64,000 bases of DNA, taken from the NCBI GenBank assembly GCA_004297625.1, contig SCTY01000040.1, positions 1 to 64,000 on the forward strand. Direction: 5' to 3'. The stretch is from Betaproteobacteria bacterium (GTDB lineage Bacteria; Pseudomonadota; Gammaproteobacteria; Burkholderiales; SG8-39). A program made the position numbers and the translations under genes. The notes under the pieces were generated by a model, which made no database searches, was not told the DNA's origin, and saw nothing but the letters and a program-made list of their open reading frames with translations. Below are positions 9,044-19,951 of this stretch, piece after piece (the stretch's first letter is position 1; each line of letters opens with the position of its first letter).

Positions 9044-11860
9044 ATGCAGATCGCTCAGGACAACGCCACGGCAAGCGCTGCTTTGGGCGTGTCCCTTCCC
9101 GAGGAGGGCGCCGGGGCGCGCAGCATCTATTCCGACTACAAGGTGATCCGGCGCAACGGCGCCGTCGTCGGTTTCGAGCCGGCGAAGATCGCCGTGGCGG
9201 TGACCAAGGCGTTCCTCGCGGTGAACGGCAGCCAGGGCGCGGCGTCGGCCCGCATCCGCGAGCTGGTCGGCGGCCTCACCGAGGCGGTGGTCGGGGCGCT
9301 GATGCGCCGGCAGCCGCAGGGCGGCACCTTCCATATAGAAGACATCCAGGACCAGGTCGAGCTCGCCCTGATGCGCTCGGGCGAGCACGATGTCGCGCGC
9401 GCCTACGTGCTGTACCGCGAGGAGCGGGCCAAGGTCCGCGCGCAGGAAAAAACTTCGAAGAACGAGGGCGGCCTGCACGTCGTTGAGAACGGCGCGCGCA
9501 AGCCCCTCGACCGCAATGCGCTGCGCCGCCTCGTCGAGTCGGCCTGCGAGGGCCTTTCCGACACCTCGGCCGAGTCCATCCTTGAAGCGACGCTGCGCGA
9601 CCTGTACGACGGCGTGCCGATGGAGGAGGTGCGCAAGTCCGCGGTGCTCGCGGCGCGCGCGCTGATCGAAAAGGAGCCTGCCTACGCCTACGTGACGGCG
9701 CGGCTGCTGCTGAACACCATCCGGCTGGAAGTGCTCGGCGAAGAGGCGGGCCCGGCGGACATGGAGGCGCGCTACGCGACCTACTTCCCGCAATTGATCC
9801 AGCGCGGCATCGCGGCCGAGCTGCTGGACCCCGAGCTGGGTCGTTTTGATTTGATTAGCTTAGGAAAAGCACTGAGGGCGAGGCGGGATCTGCAGTTCGA
9901 CTATCTCGGCCTGCAGACGCTCTACGACCGCTATTTCCTGCACGTAGGCGGCCGGCGCATCGAGCTGCCGCAGGCGTTCTTCATGCGCGTGGCGATGGGG
10001 CTCGCGCTGCGCGAGAAGGAGCGCGAGGCGCGCGCCATCGAGTTCTACGACGTGCTGTCGAGCTTTCACTTCATGAGCTCGACGCCGACGCTGTTCAACT
10101 CCGGCACGCTGCGCTCCCAGCTCTCGAGCTGCTACCTCACCACCGTCTCGGACGACCTCGAAGGCATCTACGACGCCATCAAGGAGAACGCGCTGCTCGC
10201 CAAGTACGCGGGCGGCCTGGGCAACGACTGGACGCCGGTGCGCGCGCTCGGCTCGCACATCAAGGGCACGAACGGCAAGTCGCAGGGCGTGGTGCCGTTC
10301 CTCAAGGTGGTGAACGACACCGCCGTGGCGGTCAACCAGGGCGGCAAGAGGAAGGGCGCGGTGTGCTCGTACCTCGAGACCTGGCACCTCGACATCGAGG
10401 AGTTCCTCGAGCTGCGGAAAAACACCGGCGACGACCGGCGCCGCACCCACGACATGAACACGGCGAACTGGATCCCGGACCTGTTCATGAAGCGGGTGAT
10501 GGAAAGCGCCGACTGGACGCTCTTCAGCCCCTCCGACGTGCGCGAGCTGCACGACAAGTCGGGCCGCGCCTTCGAGGAAGCCTATCTGCGCTTCGAGGAC
10601 AAGGCGGCGCGCGGCGAGCTGAAGCTCTTCAAGAAGATTCCGGCGGTGCAGCTGTGGCGCAAGATGCTCTCGATGCTCTTCGAGACCGGGCATCCCTGGA
10701 TCACGTTCAAGGATCCCTGCAACCTGAGGAGCCCGCAGCAGCACGTCGGCGTGGTGCACAGCTCCAACCTGTGCACCGAGATCACCCTCAACACGTCGAA
10801 AGACGAGATCGCGGTCTGCAACCTCGGGTCGGTCAACCTGGTTGCCCACATGACCGAGAACGGTCTCGATTTCTCAAAAATAAAAAGAACAATTTCCACG
10901 GCGATGCGGATGTTGGACAACGTCATCGACATCAACTACTACGCTGTCGACAAGGCGCGCAATTCCAACCTCAGGCATCGCCCGGTGGGCCTGGGCATCA
11001 TGGGATTCCAGGACTGCCTGCACCGCATGCGCGTGCCCTACGCCTCGCCGGAGGCGCTCGAGTTCGCCGACCGCTCCATGGAGATGGTCGCCTACGCCGC
11101 TTACTGGGCGTCTACCGAGCTCGCTGAAGAGCGCGGCCGCTACGCGACGTTCGCGGGCTCGCTCTGGGACCGCGGCGTGCTGCCCCAGGACACGCTCGAT
11201 CTCCTCGCCGCCGAGCGCGGCGGCTACGTGGAGCTCGACCGCTCGGCGACGCTCGACTGGGAGGCGCTGCGCGCGCGCATCAAGCAGCATGGCATGCGCA
11301 ACTCCAACTGCATCGCCATCGCGCCCACCGCGACCATTGCCAACATCGTCGGCGTGTCGGCCTCGATCGAGCCGACCTACCAGAACCTGTTCGTGAAGTC
11401 GAACCTCTCGGGCGAGTTCACGGTGGCGAACGAGCACCTGGTCGCCGACCTCAAGGCCGCCGGCCTGTGGGACGAGGTGATGATCGCCGACCTCAAGTAC
11501 TTCGACGGCAACCTCGCGCGCATCGACCGGGCGCCGGCCGCGCTGCGGCGCCTTTACGCCACCGCGTTCGAGATCGAGCCCAAGTGGCTGGTCGAAGCGG
11601 CCGCGCGCCGGCAGAAATGGATCGACCAGTCGCAGTCGCTCAATATCTATATGGCGGGCGCTTCGGGCCGCAAGCTCGACGATACCTACAAGCTCGCGTG
11701 GATCCGCGGCCTCAAGACCACGTACTACCTGCGCGCCATGGGAGCGACGCACGCGGAAAAGTCGACCACCAAGACCGGGCACCTCAACGCCGTTGCAATG
11801 GAAACTGAAGAGGTCAAGGCTTGCGCCGTCGACAACCCGGACTGCGAGGCCTGCCAGTGA
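9044..11860 (+). CDS. nrdA: Ribonucleoside-diphosphate reductase, alpha subunit (class Ia)
   Basis: A 938-residue catalytic subunit reducing NDPs to dNDPs. The start is ATG 9044 behind AGAGGAGAG. An N-terminal ATP-cone (VIRRNGAVVGFEPAKIAVAV) senses ATP/dATP; a second cone-like region follows at about residues 145-235 (HVVENGARKPLDRNALRRLV). The catalytic barrel has SSNLCTEITLN with the active-site cysteine, NLGSVNL, and later RNSNCIAIAPTATIANI. The protein ends in a redox tail, [12 protein letters not shown], which delivers electrons from thioredoxin or glutaredoxin. It forms one operon with the next small gene and nrdB. Confidence 0.96.
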   Translation: MQIAQDNATASAALGVSLPEEGAGARSIYSDYKVIRRNGAVVGFEPAKIAVAVTKAFLAVNGSQGAASARIRELVGGLTEAVVGALMRRQPQGGTFHIEDIQDQVELALMRSGEHDVARAYVLYREERAKVRAQEKTSKNEGGLHVVENGARKPLDRNALRRLVESACEGLSDTSAESILEATLRDLYDGVPMEEVRKSAVLAARALIEKEPAYAYVTARLLLNTIRLEVLGEEAGPADMEARYATYFPQLIQRGIAAELLDPELGRFDLISLGKALRARRDLQFDYLGLQTLYDRYFLHVGGRRIELPQAFFMRVAMGLALREKEREARAIEFYDVLSSFHFMSSTPTLFNSGTLRSQLSSCYLTTVSDDLEGIYDAIKENALLAKYAGGLGNDWTPVRALGSHIKGTNGKSQGVVPFLKVVNDTAVAVNQGGKRKGAVCSYLETWHLDIEEFLELRKNTGDDRRRTHDMNTANWIPDLFMKRVMESADWTLFSPSDVRELHDKSGRAFEEAYLRFEDKAARGELKLFKKIPAVQLWRKMLSMLFETGHPWITFKDPCNLRSPQQHVGVVHSSNLCTEITLNTSKDEIAVCNLGSVNLVAHMTENGLDFSKIKRTISTAMRMLDNVIDINYYAVDKARNSNLRHRPVGLGIMGFQDCLHRMRVPYASPEALEFADRSMEMVAYAAYWASTELAEERGRYATFAGSLWDRGVLPQDTLDLLAAERGGYVELDRSATLDWEALRARIKQHGMRNSNCIAIAPTATIANIVGVSASIEPTYQNLFVKSNLSGEFTVANEHLVADLKAAGLWDEVMIADLKYFDGNLARIDRAPAALRRLYATAFEIEPKWLVEAAARRQKWIDQSQSLNIYMAGASGRKLDDTYKLAWIRGLKTTYYLRAMGATHAEKSTTKTGHLNAVAMETEEVKACAVDNPDCEACQ

Positions 11861-12198
11861 TCACCCTCGGCAAGCGCCAGTTCACCGGCCCGTTCATCGG
11901 CGCCCTGTGGACGCCGCCGCGGTCTCCCGGCCTGTACGCGGTCATGGTTCCCGGCTGGCGGCTTCTCATGTTCCATGCGGTGCATTTCGGGCAGGCGGAG
12001 GATCTCTCGGATCCGCAGCTCATCAAGGGCGACCCGAAGTACGGCTACTGGCTGACGCTCGCCGGCACCGAGTGGAACCTGTACGTCGCCACCTGCGACA
12101 TGTGCCCATCGACGCAAAGCGAGCGCGAGGCCGCGTGCCGCGAGCTGCTTTCGCTTCCGATGACGACGACGCGAGGACAGGCGCATGCTCAACTTTGA
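11857..12198 (+). CDS. Hypothetical protein between nrdA and nrdB
   Basis: A 113-residue protein starting at GTG 11857 in GTGA overlap with the nrdA stop and ending 14 bases inside nrdB, so it must be translated from the nrd message. I do not recognise a named family. It is compact and probably cytoplasmic, with aromatic stretches ([57 protein letters not shown]) and two cysteines in CDMC. Tight packing between the two reductase subunits suggests a role linked to the enzyme, such as assembly, activation or regulation, but this is inference only. Confidence 0.7.
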   Translation: MITLGKRQFTGPFIGALWTPPRSPGLYAVMVPGWRLLMFHAVHFGQAEDLSDPQLIKGDPKYGYWLTLAGTEWNLYVATCDMCPSTQSEREAACRELLSLPMTTTRGQAHAQL

Positions 12199-13324
12199 CG
12201 AAGAGGGCGGCTTGACGCCGTTGCCCGGCCTGAAGATCCAGCCGGCTGCGCCGTTCGTGCCGCAGTCTCCCGGCAAGGCGCCTGCAAATGCGCCGGAAGT
12301 CCCGTTCCGGCGCGTCACCGTGGACGACAAGCGGGTCATCAACTCCAAGGCCGACGTCAACCAGCTGGTGCCGTTCAAATACAAGTGGGCCTGGGAGAAG
12401 TACCTCGCCGCCTGCGCGAACCACTGGATGCCGCAGGAAATCAACATGAGCCGCGACATCGAGCTCTGGAAGAACCCGAGCGGGCTCACCGAGGACGAGC
12501 GCCGGCTGGTGAAGCGCAACCTCGGCTTCTTCGTCACCGCCGACTCGCTTGCCGCCAACAACATCGTGCTCGGCACCTACCGGCACATCACCGCTCCGGA
12601 ATGCCGCCAGTACCTGCTGCGGCAGGCTTTCGAAGAAGCGATCCACACCCATGCCTACCAGTACATCGTCGAGAGCCTCGATCTCGACGAGGGCGAGGTG
12701 TTCAACGCCTACCACGAGATCGGCTCGATCCGGAACAAGGACGAGTTCCTGGTGCCGTTCATCGACACGCTGACCGACCCGGCTTTCGTCACCGGCACGC
12801 CGGAGGCCGACCAGAGCCTCCTGAAGAGCCTGATCGTGTTCTCCTGCCTGATGGAGGGCCTGTTCTTCTACGTCGGCTTCACCCAGATCCTGGCGCTCGG
12901 CCGGCAGAACAAGATGACCGGGGCGGCCGAGCAATACATGTACATCCTGCGCGACGAGTCCATGCACTGCAACTTCGGCATCGACCTCGTCAACCAGATC
13001 AAGCTGGAGAACCCGCAGCTTTGGACTGCAGCCTTCCGCGAGGAGCTGCAGCAGCTCTTCCGGCAGGCCGTCGAGCTCGAATACCGCTACGCGGAGGACA
13101 CGATGCCGCGCGGCGTGCTCGGTCTCAACGCGCCGATGTTCAAGGAGTACCTGCGCTTCATCGCCAACCGGCGCTGCCAGCAGATCGGCCTCGACGCGCT
13201 GTACCCGGGCGCGTCCAACCCTTTCCCGTGGATGAGCGAGATGATCGACCTGAAGAAGGAGCGCAACTTCTTCGAGACCCGCGTCATCGAGTACCAGACC
13301 GGCGGCGCACTGAGCTGGGATTAA
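12185..13324 (+). CDS. nrdB: Ribonucleoside-diphosphate reductase, beta subunit (class Ia)
   Basis: A 379-residue radical-generating subunit. Iron ligands and the radical tyrosine are in place by alignment to the family: Asp120 (TADSLA), Glu151 and His154 with Tyr158 in EEAIHTHAY, Glu224 (LMEGLFF), and Glu258/His261 in RDESMH. Presence of the tyrosine argues for the class Ia di-iron tyrosyl-radical type rather than the Mn/Fe phenylalanine type. ATG 12185 overlaps the preceding small gene. It supplies the radical to NrdA. Confidence 0.96.
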   Translation: MLNFDEEGGLTPLPGLKIQPAAPFVPQSPGKAPANAPEVPFRRVTVDDKRVINSKADVNQLVPFKYKWAWEKYLAACANHWMPQEINMSRDIELWKNPSGLTEDERRLVKRNLGFFVTADSLAANNIVLGTYRHITAPECRQYLLRQAFEEAIHTHAYQYIVESLDLDEGEVFNAYHEIGSIRNKDEFLVPFIDTLTDPAFVTGTPEADQSLLKSLIVFSCLMEGLFFYVGFTQILALGRQNKMTGAAEQYMYILRDESMHCNFGIDLVNQIKLENPQLWTAAFREELQQLFRQAVELEYRYAEDTMPRGVLGLNAPMFKEYLRFIANRRCQQIGLDALYPGASNPFPWMSEMIDLKKERNFFETRVIEYQTGGALSWD

Positions 13325-13332
13325 AACAACAC

Positions 13333-13638
13333 ATGAACGAATACTGGGACGAAGAAATGCGAATAACTGCGTGCAAAGCCGAAGAAGACTATAAGCTGTG
13401 GTTACGTTTCGAAGACGGACTGGAGGGAAGCGTGTTTCTCGGCAACCTGCTCGAAATCGGCGCGTTCCAGCTGTGGCGCGACGTGCGCGAGTTCGAGAAG
13501 GTGAGCGTCGACCCCGAGTCCGCCACGGTGACGTGGGAGGGCGGCATCCGCCTCGACGCCGACATTCTTTATCATGACGTCAAGAGCAACCGAATTCAGC
13601 ATGCCGGTGCGGGGGAACCTTCGCCGGCGGTTGGATAG
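13333..13638 (+). CDS. DUF2442 domain protein
   Basis: A 101-residue protein 8 bases after nrdB. The core (EDYKLWLRFEDGLEGSVFLGNLLEIGAFQLWRD and VTWEGGIRLDADILYHD) is the DUF2442 fold, often found beside toxin-antitoxin partners (DUF4160) but here alone. The start at ATG 13333 is favoured by position; ATG 13357 is an alternative giving MRITACKAEEDYK. No function is established for the family. It may be carried on the tail of the nrd transcript. Confidence 0.7.
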   Translation: MNEYWDEEMRITACKAEEDYKLWLRFEDGLEGSVFLGNLLEIGAFQLWRDVREFEKVSVDPESATVTWEGGIRLDADILYHDVKSNRIQHAGAGEPSPAVG

Positions 13639-13693
13639 TCCGGAGCTTTACGGCCGGGCTTCTTTTGTTCAACAACCTTGAAGGAGATTGAGA

Positions 13694-13999
13694 ATGGCGA
13701 AGAAAAAAGCGAAAAAAGGCGGAAAGAAAAAGAAGAAGAAGAAAGCATCATCAAAGAAAAAAAAGAAGTCATTAAAAAAAGCTGGTAAGAAAAAGGCGGC
13801 AGGCAGAAAGAAATCCGCCAAGAAGAAGAAAAAGGCGGGCAAGAAGAAAAAGGCAAGCAGAGCCGCCAAACCGGCCAGCCCTGCGGAACCGATGGCGAGC
13901 ACTCAGGCAGCACCGCCATCCACCGCTGCGACCCCCGGCGCGAGAACCGCGCTGAATCCAGCGGCCGCGTGGCCGTTCCCCACCGGATCCCGGCCATAA
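13694..13999 (+). CDS. Lysine-rich histone H1-like protein
   Basis: A 101-residue, extremely basic protein with a strong AAGGAG ribosome-binding site (13681-13686). Residues 2-60 are almost only Lys with some Ala, Gly and Ser; the rest is Pro/Ala-rich (ASPAEPMASTQAAPPSTAATPG). It looks like the H1-like DNA-binding proteins seen in several betaproteobacteria, which would coat or compact DNA through disordered lysine tails. It has no fold signature, so assignment rests on composition. The AAA/AAG-rich DNA contrasts with the GC-rich neighbourhood. Confidence 0.6.
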   Translation: MAKKKAKKGGKKKKKKKASSKKKKKSLKKAGKKKAAGRKKSAKKKKKAGKKKKASRAAKPASPAEPMASTQAAPPSTAATPGARTALNPAAAWPFPTGSRP

Positions 14000-14237
14000 C
14001 CGGGAACCGGAGGGACGAGGCGGGGGGCGCAAGCCCCTCGCCGGCCCTCGAAGCTCAGCGGACCGGCTAGGTCAAAAATCGGCCCAAGACTGGAGACTTT
14101 GGCCGGTCCGCGAGGCTTCCCCAAGCGAGCGCCCATTCTATCGAGGGGCCGCCGCTGCCCGTCGGCAAACGTAAAAAGATGTCGAAACAAGGCTTTTGCA
14201 AGGCATCGTCACGAACGTGCTGAACCTGGAGAAGCTA
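14000..14237. other. Non-coding stretch with an inverted repeat
   Basis: No gene is supported in the 391 bases between 14000 and 14390. This part holds a GGGGGC-GCAA-GCCCC type hairpin near 14029-14043 and an inverted repeat GCGGACCGGC (14058-14067) / GCCGGTCCGC (14102-14111) with a 34-base spacer. The remainder carries the promoter-operator described separately. Confidence 0.5.
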
Positions 14238-14266
14238 TTGAGTTGAAAGGGACTTTCAACTAATAT
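14238..14266 (+). promoter_or_regulatory. Candidate promoter with operator upstream of the lytic transglycosylase
   Basis: TTGAGT (14238-14243) and TAATAT (14261-14266) are 17 bases apart. A perfect 9-bp inverted repeat, AGTTGAAAG (14241-14249) and CTTTCAACT (14253-14261) with a 3-base loop, fills the spacer and touches both elements. This is the layout of a repressor site. It is about 125 bases ahead of the chosen start codon. Confidence 0.4.
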
Positions 14267-14390
14267 GGCTAATGTCGCAGTGCAGCAATCCGCGCTCGCG
14301 TCATCCTCATCCCCGAGGCTGCTTTTTGCGCTGGCCGCATATAGAATGCACGCCCGTCAACGGCAGTCCCTGGAAGCACGGAGGACCAAG

Positions 14391-15068
14391 ATGAAAGCAA
14401 CGTGCATTGCCCGGGTGTACTCGGCCGCCAAGGCAGGCCTGGCCCTGTTAGGGCTCGCCGCCGTCTTCAGCTTCACGCTGCTCGCCCTCGACCGGGAGGC
14501 GCTCCTCAAAGGCCTCGCCCCGCTTCCGGCCGACCTGTTCGGGGCGCCCTCGATCACAGCGGCCGGAGCCATCCAGGGCGGCGCGTCCGAGACCCTGCTC
14601 AGCCGCGAGCAGCGCGCGCTCGCGGAGTTCATCGCCAAGCGCTATCGGATCGCGAACACCGCCGCCGCGAGCTTCGTGTCGCTCGCCTACCGCGCGGGCG
14701 AAGAGCATTCGGTCGACCCTCTGCTCATCCTCGCGGTGATGGCGGTCGAGTCGCGCTACAACCCGGTGGCCGAGAGCGTGATGGGCGCGAAGGGGCTGAT
14801 GCAGATCATCCCCAAGTTCCACCTCGACAAGCTGGGCGACCTGGGCGGCGAGCAGGCGTTGCTCGAGCCCGAGGTCAACATCGAGGTCGGAACCCAGATC
14901 CTGCGCGAGTACACCCGGCGCTTCGGCGACCCGGAGTTCGCGCTGCAGATGTACGCCGGCGCCGTGGACGAGCCGGGATCCCAGTACGCCGCCAAGGTGA
15001 TGGCCGAGAAGGCGCGCCTGGAGCCGGTCAGGCAGAAGGCTCGCAAAGGAAGCGAGCAATCCGCGTAA
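14391..15068 (+). CDS. Lytic transglycosylase (SLT domain)
   Basis: A 225-residue murein lyase. The start ATG 14391 has GGAGG upstream and gives an N-terminus with a signal-anchor (AKAGLALLGLAAVFSFTLLAL); an in-frame ATG at 14265 would add an unlikely 42-residue leader. The catalytic glutamate is Glu120 in AVMAVESRYNP, followed by GAKGLMQIIP, the hallmark of the Slt/MltC/EmtA superfamily. It acts in the periplasm, cutting glycan strands and forming 1,6-anhydromuramyl ends. Its end overlaps the converging aminotransferase gene by 41 bases. Confidence 0.85.
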   Translation: MKATCIARVYSAAKAGLALLGLAAVFSFTLLALDREALLKGLAPLPADLFGAPSITAAGAIQGGASETLLSREQRALAEFIAKRYRIANTAAASFVSLAYRAGEEHSVDPLLILAVMAVESRYNPVAESVMGAKGLMQIIPKFHLDKLGDLGGEQALLEPEVNIEVGTQILREYTRRFGDPEFALQMYAGAVDEPGSQYAAKVMAEKARLEPVRQKARKGSEQSA

Positions 15069-16191
15069 CGGCCTCCTCCAGCTCCTCGAGGCTGCGGGTG
15101 TAGGCAACGCGCACGAAGCGCTGCGTGCCGTTGGCGCCGAAGTCGATTCCCGGCGTCACGGCGACGGCTTCGCGCTCCAGCAGGTCCACGGAAAACTGCT
15201 TCGAATCGCGGCCGCACTCGGCGTAGACGTAGAACGCGCCGTGCGGCTCCGCGGGCACCGCGAGCCCCGCGCGCCGCAGCGCCGGCACGAGAAAGTCGCG
15301 CCGGCGCGCGAACTCGCCCCTGCGCTTCTCCAGTATGGAAGTGCTTTCGGCTGAAAAAGCCGCAAGCGCCGCATGCTGCGCCGCGGCCGCCGCGCTGATG
15401 AAAAGATGCTGCCCGAGCTTCTCGAAGCCGCGCACCGCTGGCTCGGGCAGGACCACCCAGCCGAGGCGCCAGCCGGTCATGCAGAAATACTTGGAGAAGC
15501 TGTTGACGAGGACCACGTCGCCCGGCAGCCCGAGCGCCGTGCACGGCTCGACGCCGTAGACGAGTCCCTGGTAGATCTCGTCGACGAGCAGCACGCCGCC
15601 GCGCTCGGCGATGAACAGCGCGATTTTCTCCAGCTCGGCTGGCGAAATGAGGGTGCCCGTCGGGTTCGACGGCGAGCCGAGGAGCAGCCCCTTGGTGCGC
15701 GCGCCCCACGCCGCGCGCACCATCTCGAGCGTGGGCTGATACGCGGTGTCGGCGGACACGCGAAGCGCCTTCGCCACGCCTTCGAAGGCGCGCACGAAGT
15801 GCCGGTAGCCGGGATAGCCGGGATCGGGGACGAGAATCTCGTCGCCCGCGTCGACGTAGAGCGCCGCCGCGGTGAGCAATCCGCCCGATGCGCCCGAAGT
15901 AACGGCTACGCGAGAAGGCTCTACGGGCTTGCCGAATTTATTCCTATAGTGAAAAGCAATCGCCTCGCGCAGCGCGGGAAGGCCGAGCGTCGCGGTGTAG
16001 GCGGTGAGCCCTTCGCGCAGCGCGCGCACGCCCGCCTCGACGACCGGCTCGGGCGCGGTGAAATCGGGCTCGCCGATCTCCATGTGCAGCACGCGACGGC
16101 CCGCCGCCTCGAGCGCGTGCGCGCGCGAAAGCACGTCCATTACTTCGAAGGGCTCGATATCTGCGGCGCGCCGCGCCGTTGGAATGGGCAT
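15028..16191 (-). CDS. Pyridoxal-phosphate-dependent aminotransferase, class I/II
   Basis: A 387-residue fold-type I aminotransferase; the start is ATG 16191 (MPIPTARRAADIEPFEVMDVL). Family motifs are HMEIGEPDFTAP, YTATLGLPALR, GASGG, PSNPTGT, DEIYQGLVYG and SFSKYFCMTGWRLGW with PLP-binding Lys234. It resembles the aspartate/alanine-type transaminases; the substrate cannot be decided from sequence alone. It is divergent from maeB with only 27 bases between start codons, so the two genes must share or overlap promoters. Confidence 0.88.
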   Translation of the reverse strand: MPIPTARRAADIEPFEVMDVLSRAHALEAAGRRVLHMEIGEPDFTAPEPVVEAGVRALREGLTAYTATLGLPALREAIAFHYRNKFGKPVEPSRVAVTSGASGGLLTAAALYVDAGDEILVPDPGYPGYRHFVRAFEGVAKALRVSADTAYQPTLEMVRAAWGARTKGLLLGSPSNPTGTLISPAELEKIALFIAERGGVLLVDEIYQGLVYGVEPCTALGLPGDVVLVNSFSKYFCMTGWRLGWVVLPEPAVRGFEKLGQHLFISAAAAAQHAALAAFSAESTSILEKRRGEFARRRDFLVPALRRAGLAVPAEPHGAFYVYAECGRDSKQFSVDLLEREAVAVTPGIDFGANGTQRFVRVAYTRSLEELEEAVTRIARFLCEPSA

Positions 16192-16204
16192 TGGAACTCC
16201 CGGG

Positions 16205-16212
16205 ATTATAAT
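16205..16212. promoter_or_regulatory. Palindromic -10-like element shared by divergent genes
   Basis: ATTATAAT is its own reverse complement and contains a perfect TATAAT on each strand (16207-16212 plus; 16210-16205 minus). It lies in the 27-base gap between the aminotransferase and maeB. No good -35 was found for either direction, so this is tentative. Confidence 0.3.
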
Positions 16213-16218
16213 TTTTCC

Positions 16219-18513
<2,295 letters not shown>

Positions 18514-19701
18514 ATGGAACCCGCCGCCAGCAACGTCGCGCCCTTCCCGGCGAGCCGGATGAAGCCGCGGGCGGGGCTGGTGCTCACCGGAGGCGGCGCG
18601 CGCGCCGCCTACCAGGTCGGCGTGGTGAAGGCGGTGCGCGACATCCTCGGCAACCCGGAGCGCAATCCCTTCCCGATCCTCTGCGGCACCTCGGCCGGCG
18701 CGATCAACGTCGCCTCGCTCGCCGCGTACGCCGACGACTTCAAGCGCGCGGTCGGCAACCTGATCGAGTTCTGGGAGAACATGCGCTGCGAGCACATCTA
18801 CCGCACGGATAGCTGGCACATCCTGAAGACCGGAATGCGCTGGCTCGGGGCGATGATGCTGCTTTCGCGCCACAATCCGGTTTCGCTGCTCGACAACGCG
18901 CCGCTGCGCGAGCTGCTCGAGAAACACCTCGACTTCTCGCGCATCCAGGTCAACCTCGACTCGGGCGCGCTCTACGCGGTGTGCGTCACCGCCTCGGGCT
19001 ATACCTCGGGGCAAAGCGTGTCGTTCTTCCAGGGCGGCGCGGGGCTCGAGGGCTGGGAGCGCAACCAGCGCATCGGCGCCGCGGTCACGCTCAAGCTCGA
19101 CTACCTGCTCGCTTCGGCGTCGCTGCCGTTCATCTTCCCGGCGGTCAAGGTGCACCGCGAGTACTTCGGCGACGGCTCGATGCGCCAGATCGCGCCCGTC
19201 AGCCCGGCGCTGCACCTCGGCGCCGACCGCGTGCTCATCGTCGGAACCGGGCGCAAGGCGGAGGCCGACGACGCGCGCCTGCGCTCCAACGTCTATCCCT
19301 CGCTCGCGCAGATCGCCGGCCACGCGCTGAACAGCATCTTCCTCGACACGCTGATGGTCGACATCGAGCGCCTGGAGCGCATCAACCGCACGGTGAAGCT
19401 CATTCCGCCGGAGATGATGACCGATTCGACGCTGCGCCCGATCAAGGTGCTGTTCATCACGCCCTCGCAGCCGATCGAGCGGCTCGCGGCGCGCTTCTTG
19501 CACGAGCTGCCGGCGACGGTGCGCCTGCTTCTGCGTCCGTCCGGAGCGCTCAACCGCTCCGGCTCCAACCTGGCAAGCTATCTGCTCTTCGAGCAATCGT
19601 TCTGCAGCGCGCTTATCGACCTCGGCTACCAGGACACGCTGAGCCGCGAGGCGGAAGTGCGCGATTTCTTCGACTTCACGGAAGGACGGGCCCATGGCTG
19701 A
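18514..19701 (+). CDS. Patatin-like phospholipase
   Basis: A 395-residue Ser-Asp hydrolase starting immediately after the maeB stop. The oxyanion loop is TGGGARAAYQ (residues 25-34), the nucleophile Ser60 sits in CGTSAGAIN, and the dyad aspartate is in YFGDGSMRQ. Such bacterial patatins hydrolyse acyl esters of phospholipids. No signal peptide or secretion domain is present, so it is probably cytoplasmic or membrane-peripheral. Its end overlaps phaM by eight bases, which raises the possibility of a role in PHA granule or acyl-chain turnover; this is inference. Confidence 0.87.
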   Translation: MEPAASNVAPFPASRMKPRAGLVLTGGGARAAYQVGVVKAVRDILGNPERNPFPILCGTSAGAINVASLAAYADDFKRAVGNLIEFWENMRCEHIYRTDSWHILKTGMRWLGAMMLLSRHNPVSLLDNAPLRELLEKHLDFSRIQVNLDSGALYAVCVTASGYTSGQSVSFFQGGAGLEGWERNQRIGAAVTLKLDYLLASASLPFIFPAVKVHREYFGDGSMRQIAPVSPALHLGADRVLIVGTGRKAEADDARLRSNVYPSLAQIAGHALNSIFLDTLMVDIERLERINRTVKLIPPEMMTDSTLRPIKVLFITPSQPIERLAARFLHELPATVRLLLRPSGALNRSGSNLASYLLFEQSFCSALIDLGYQDTLSREAEVRDFFDFTEGRAHG

Positions 19702-19951
19702 CACGCCGCAGGATCCCTTCGAGATGTTCCGCCGCCTGTGGGGCCCGCTCGGCGTGCCGCTTCCCGGCATGGCGATGCCCACGCTCGACCCGGAGGAGAT
19801 CGACAAGCGCATCGCCGACCTGCGCTCGATCGAGGGCTGGCTCAACATGAATCTCAACATGGTGAAGTTCTCGATCCAGGGGCTCGAGCTGCAGCGCGCC
19901 GCGCTGCAGGCGATGCGCAGCGCCGGCGAGCCGCCCAAGAAAGCCGAATGA
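19694..19951 (+). CDS. phaM: PhaM-like polyhydroxyalkanoate granule regulator
   Basis: An 85-residue protein. The conserved block is FEMFRRLWGPLG, then PTLDPEEIDKRIADLRSIEGWL and MNLNMVKFSIQGLELQRAAL, matching the N-terminal part of PhaM, the PHB-synthase activator and granule-DNA linker described in Ralstonia. The classical PhaM carries a long Lys/Ala/Pro-rich DNA-binding tail; this protein ends at PPKKAE without it, so the granule-to-nucleoid link may be lost. It overlaps both neighbours, patatin and FIST. Confidence 0.75.
   Translation: MADTPQDPFEMFRRLWGPLGVPLPGMAMPTLDPEEIDKRIADLRSIEGWLNMNLNMVKFSIQGLELQRAALQAMRSAGEPPKKAE

Noticed and set aside
14265..14390. N-terminal extension of the lytic transglycosylase from ATG 14265
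   Set aside because: It overlaps the proposed promoter, lacks a ribosome-binding site, and would bury the signal anchor; ATG 14391 has GGAGG.
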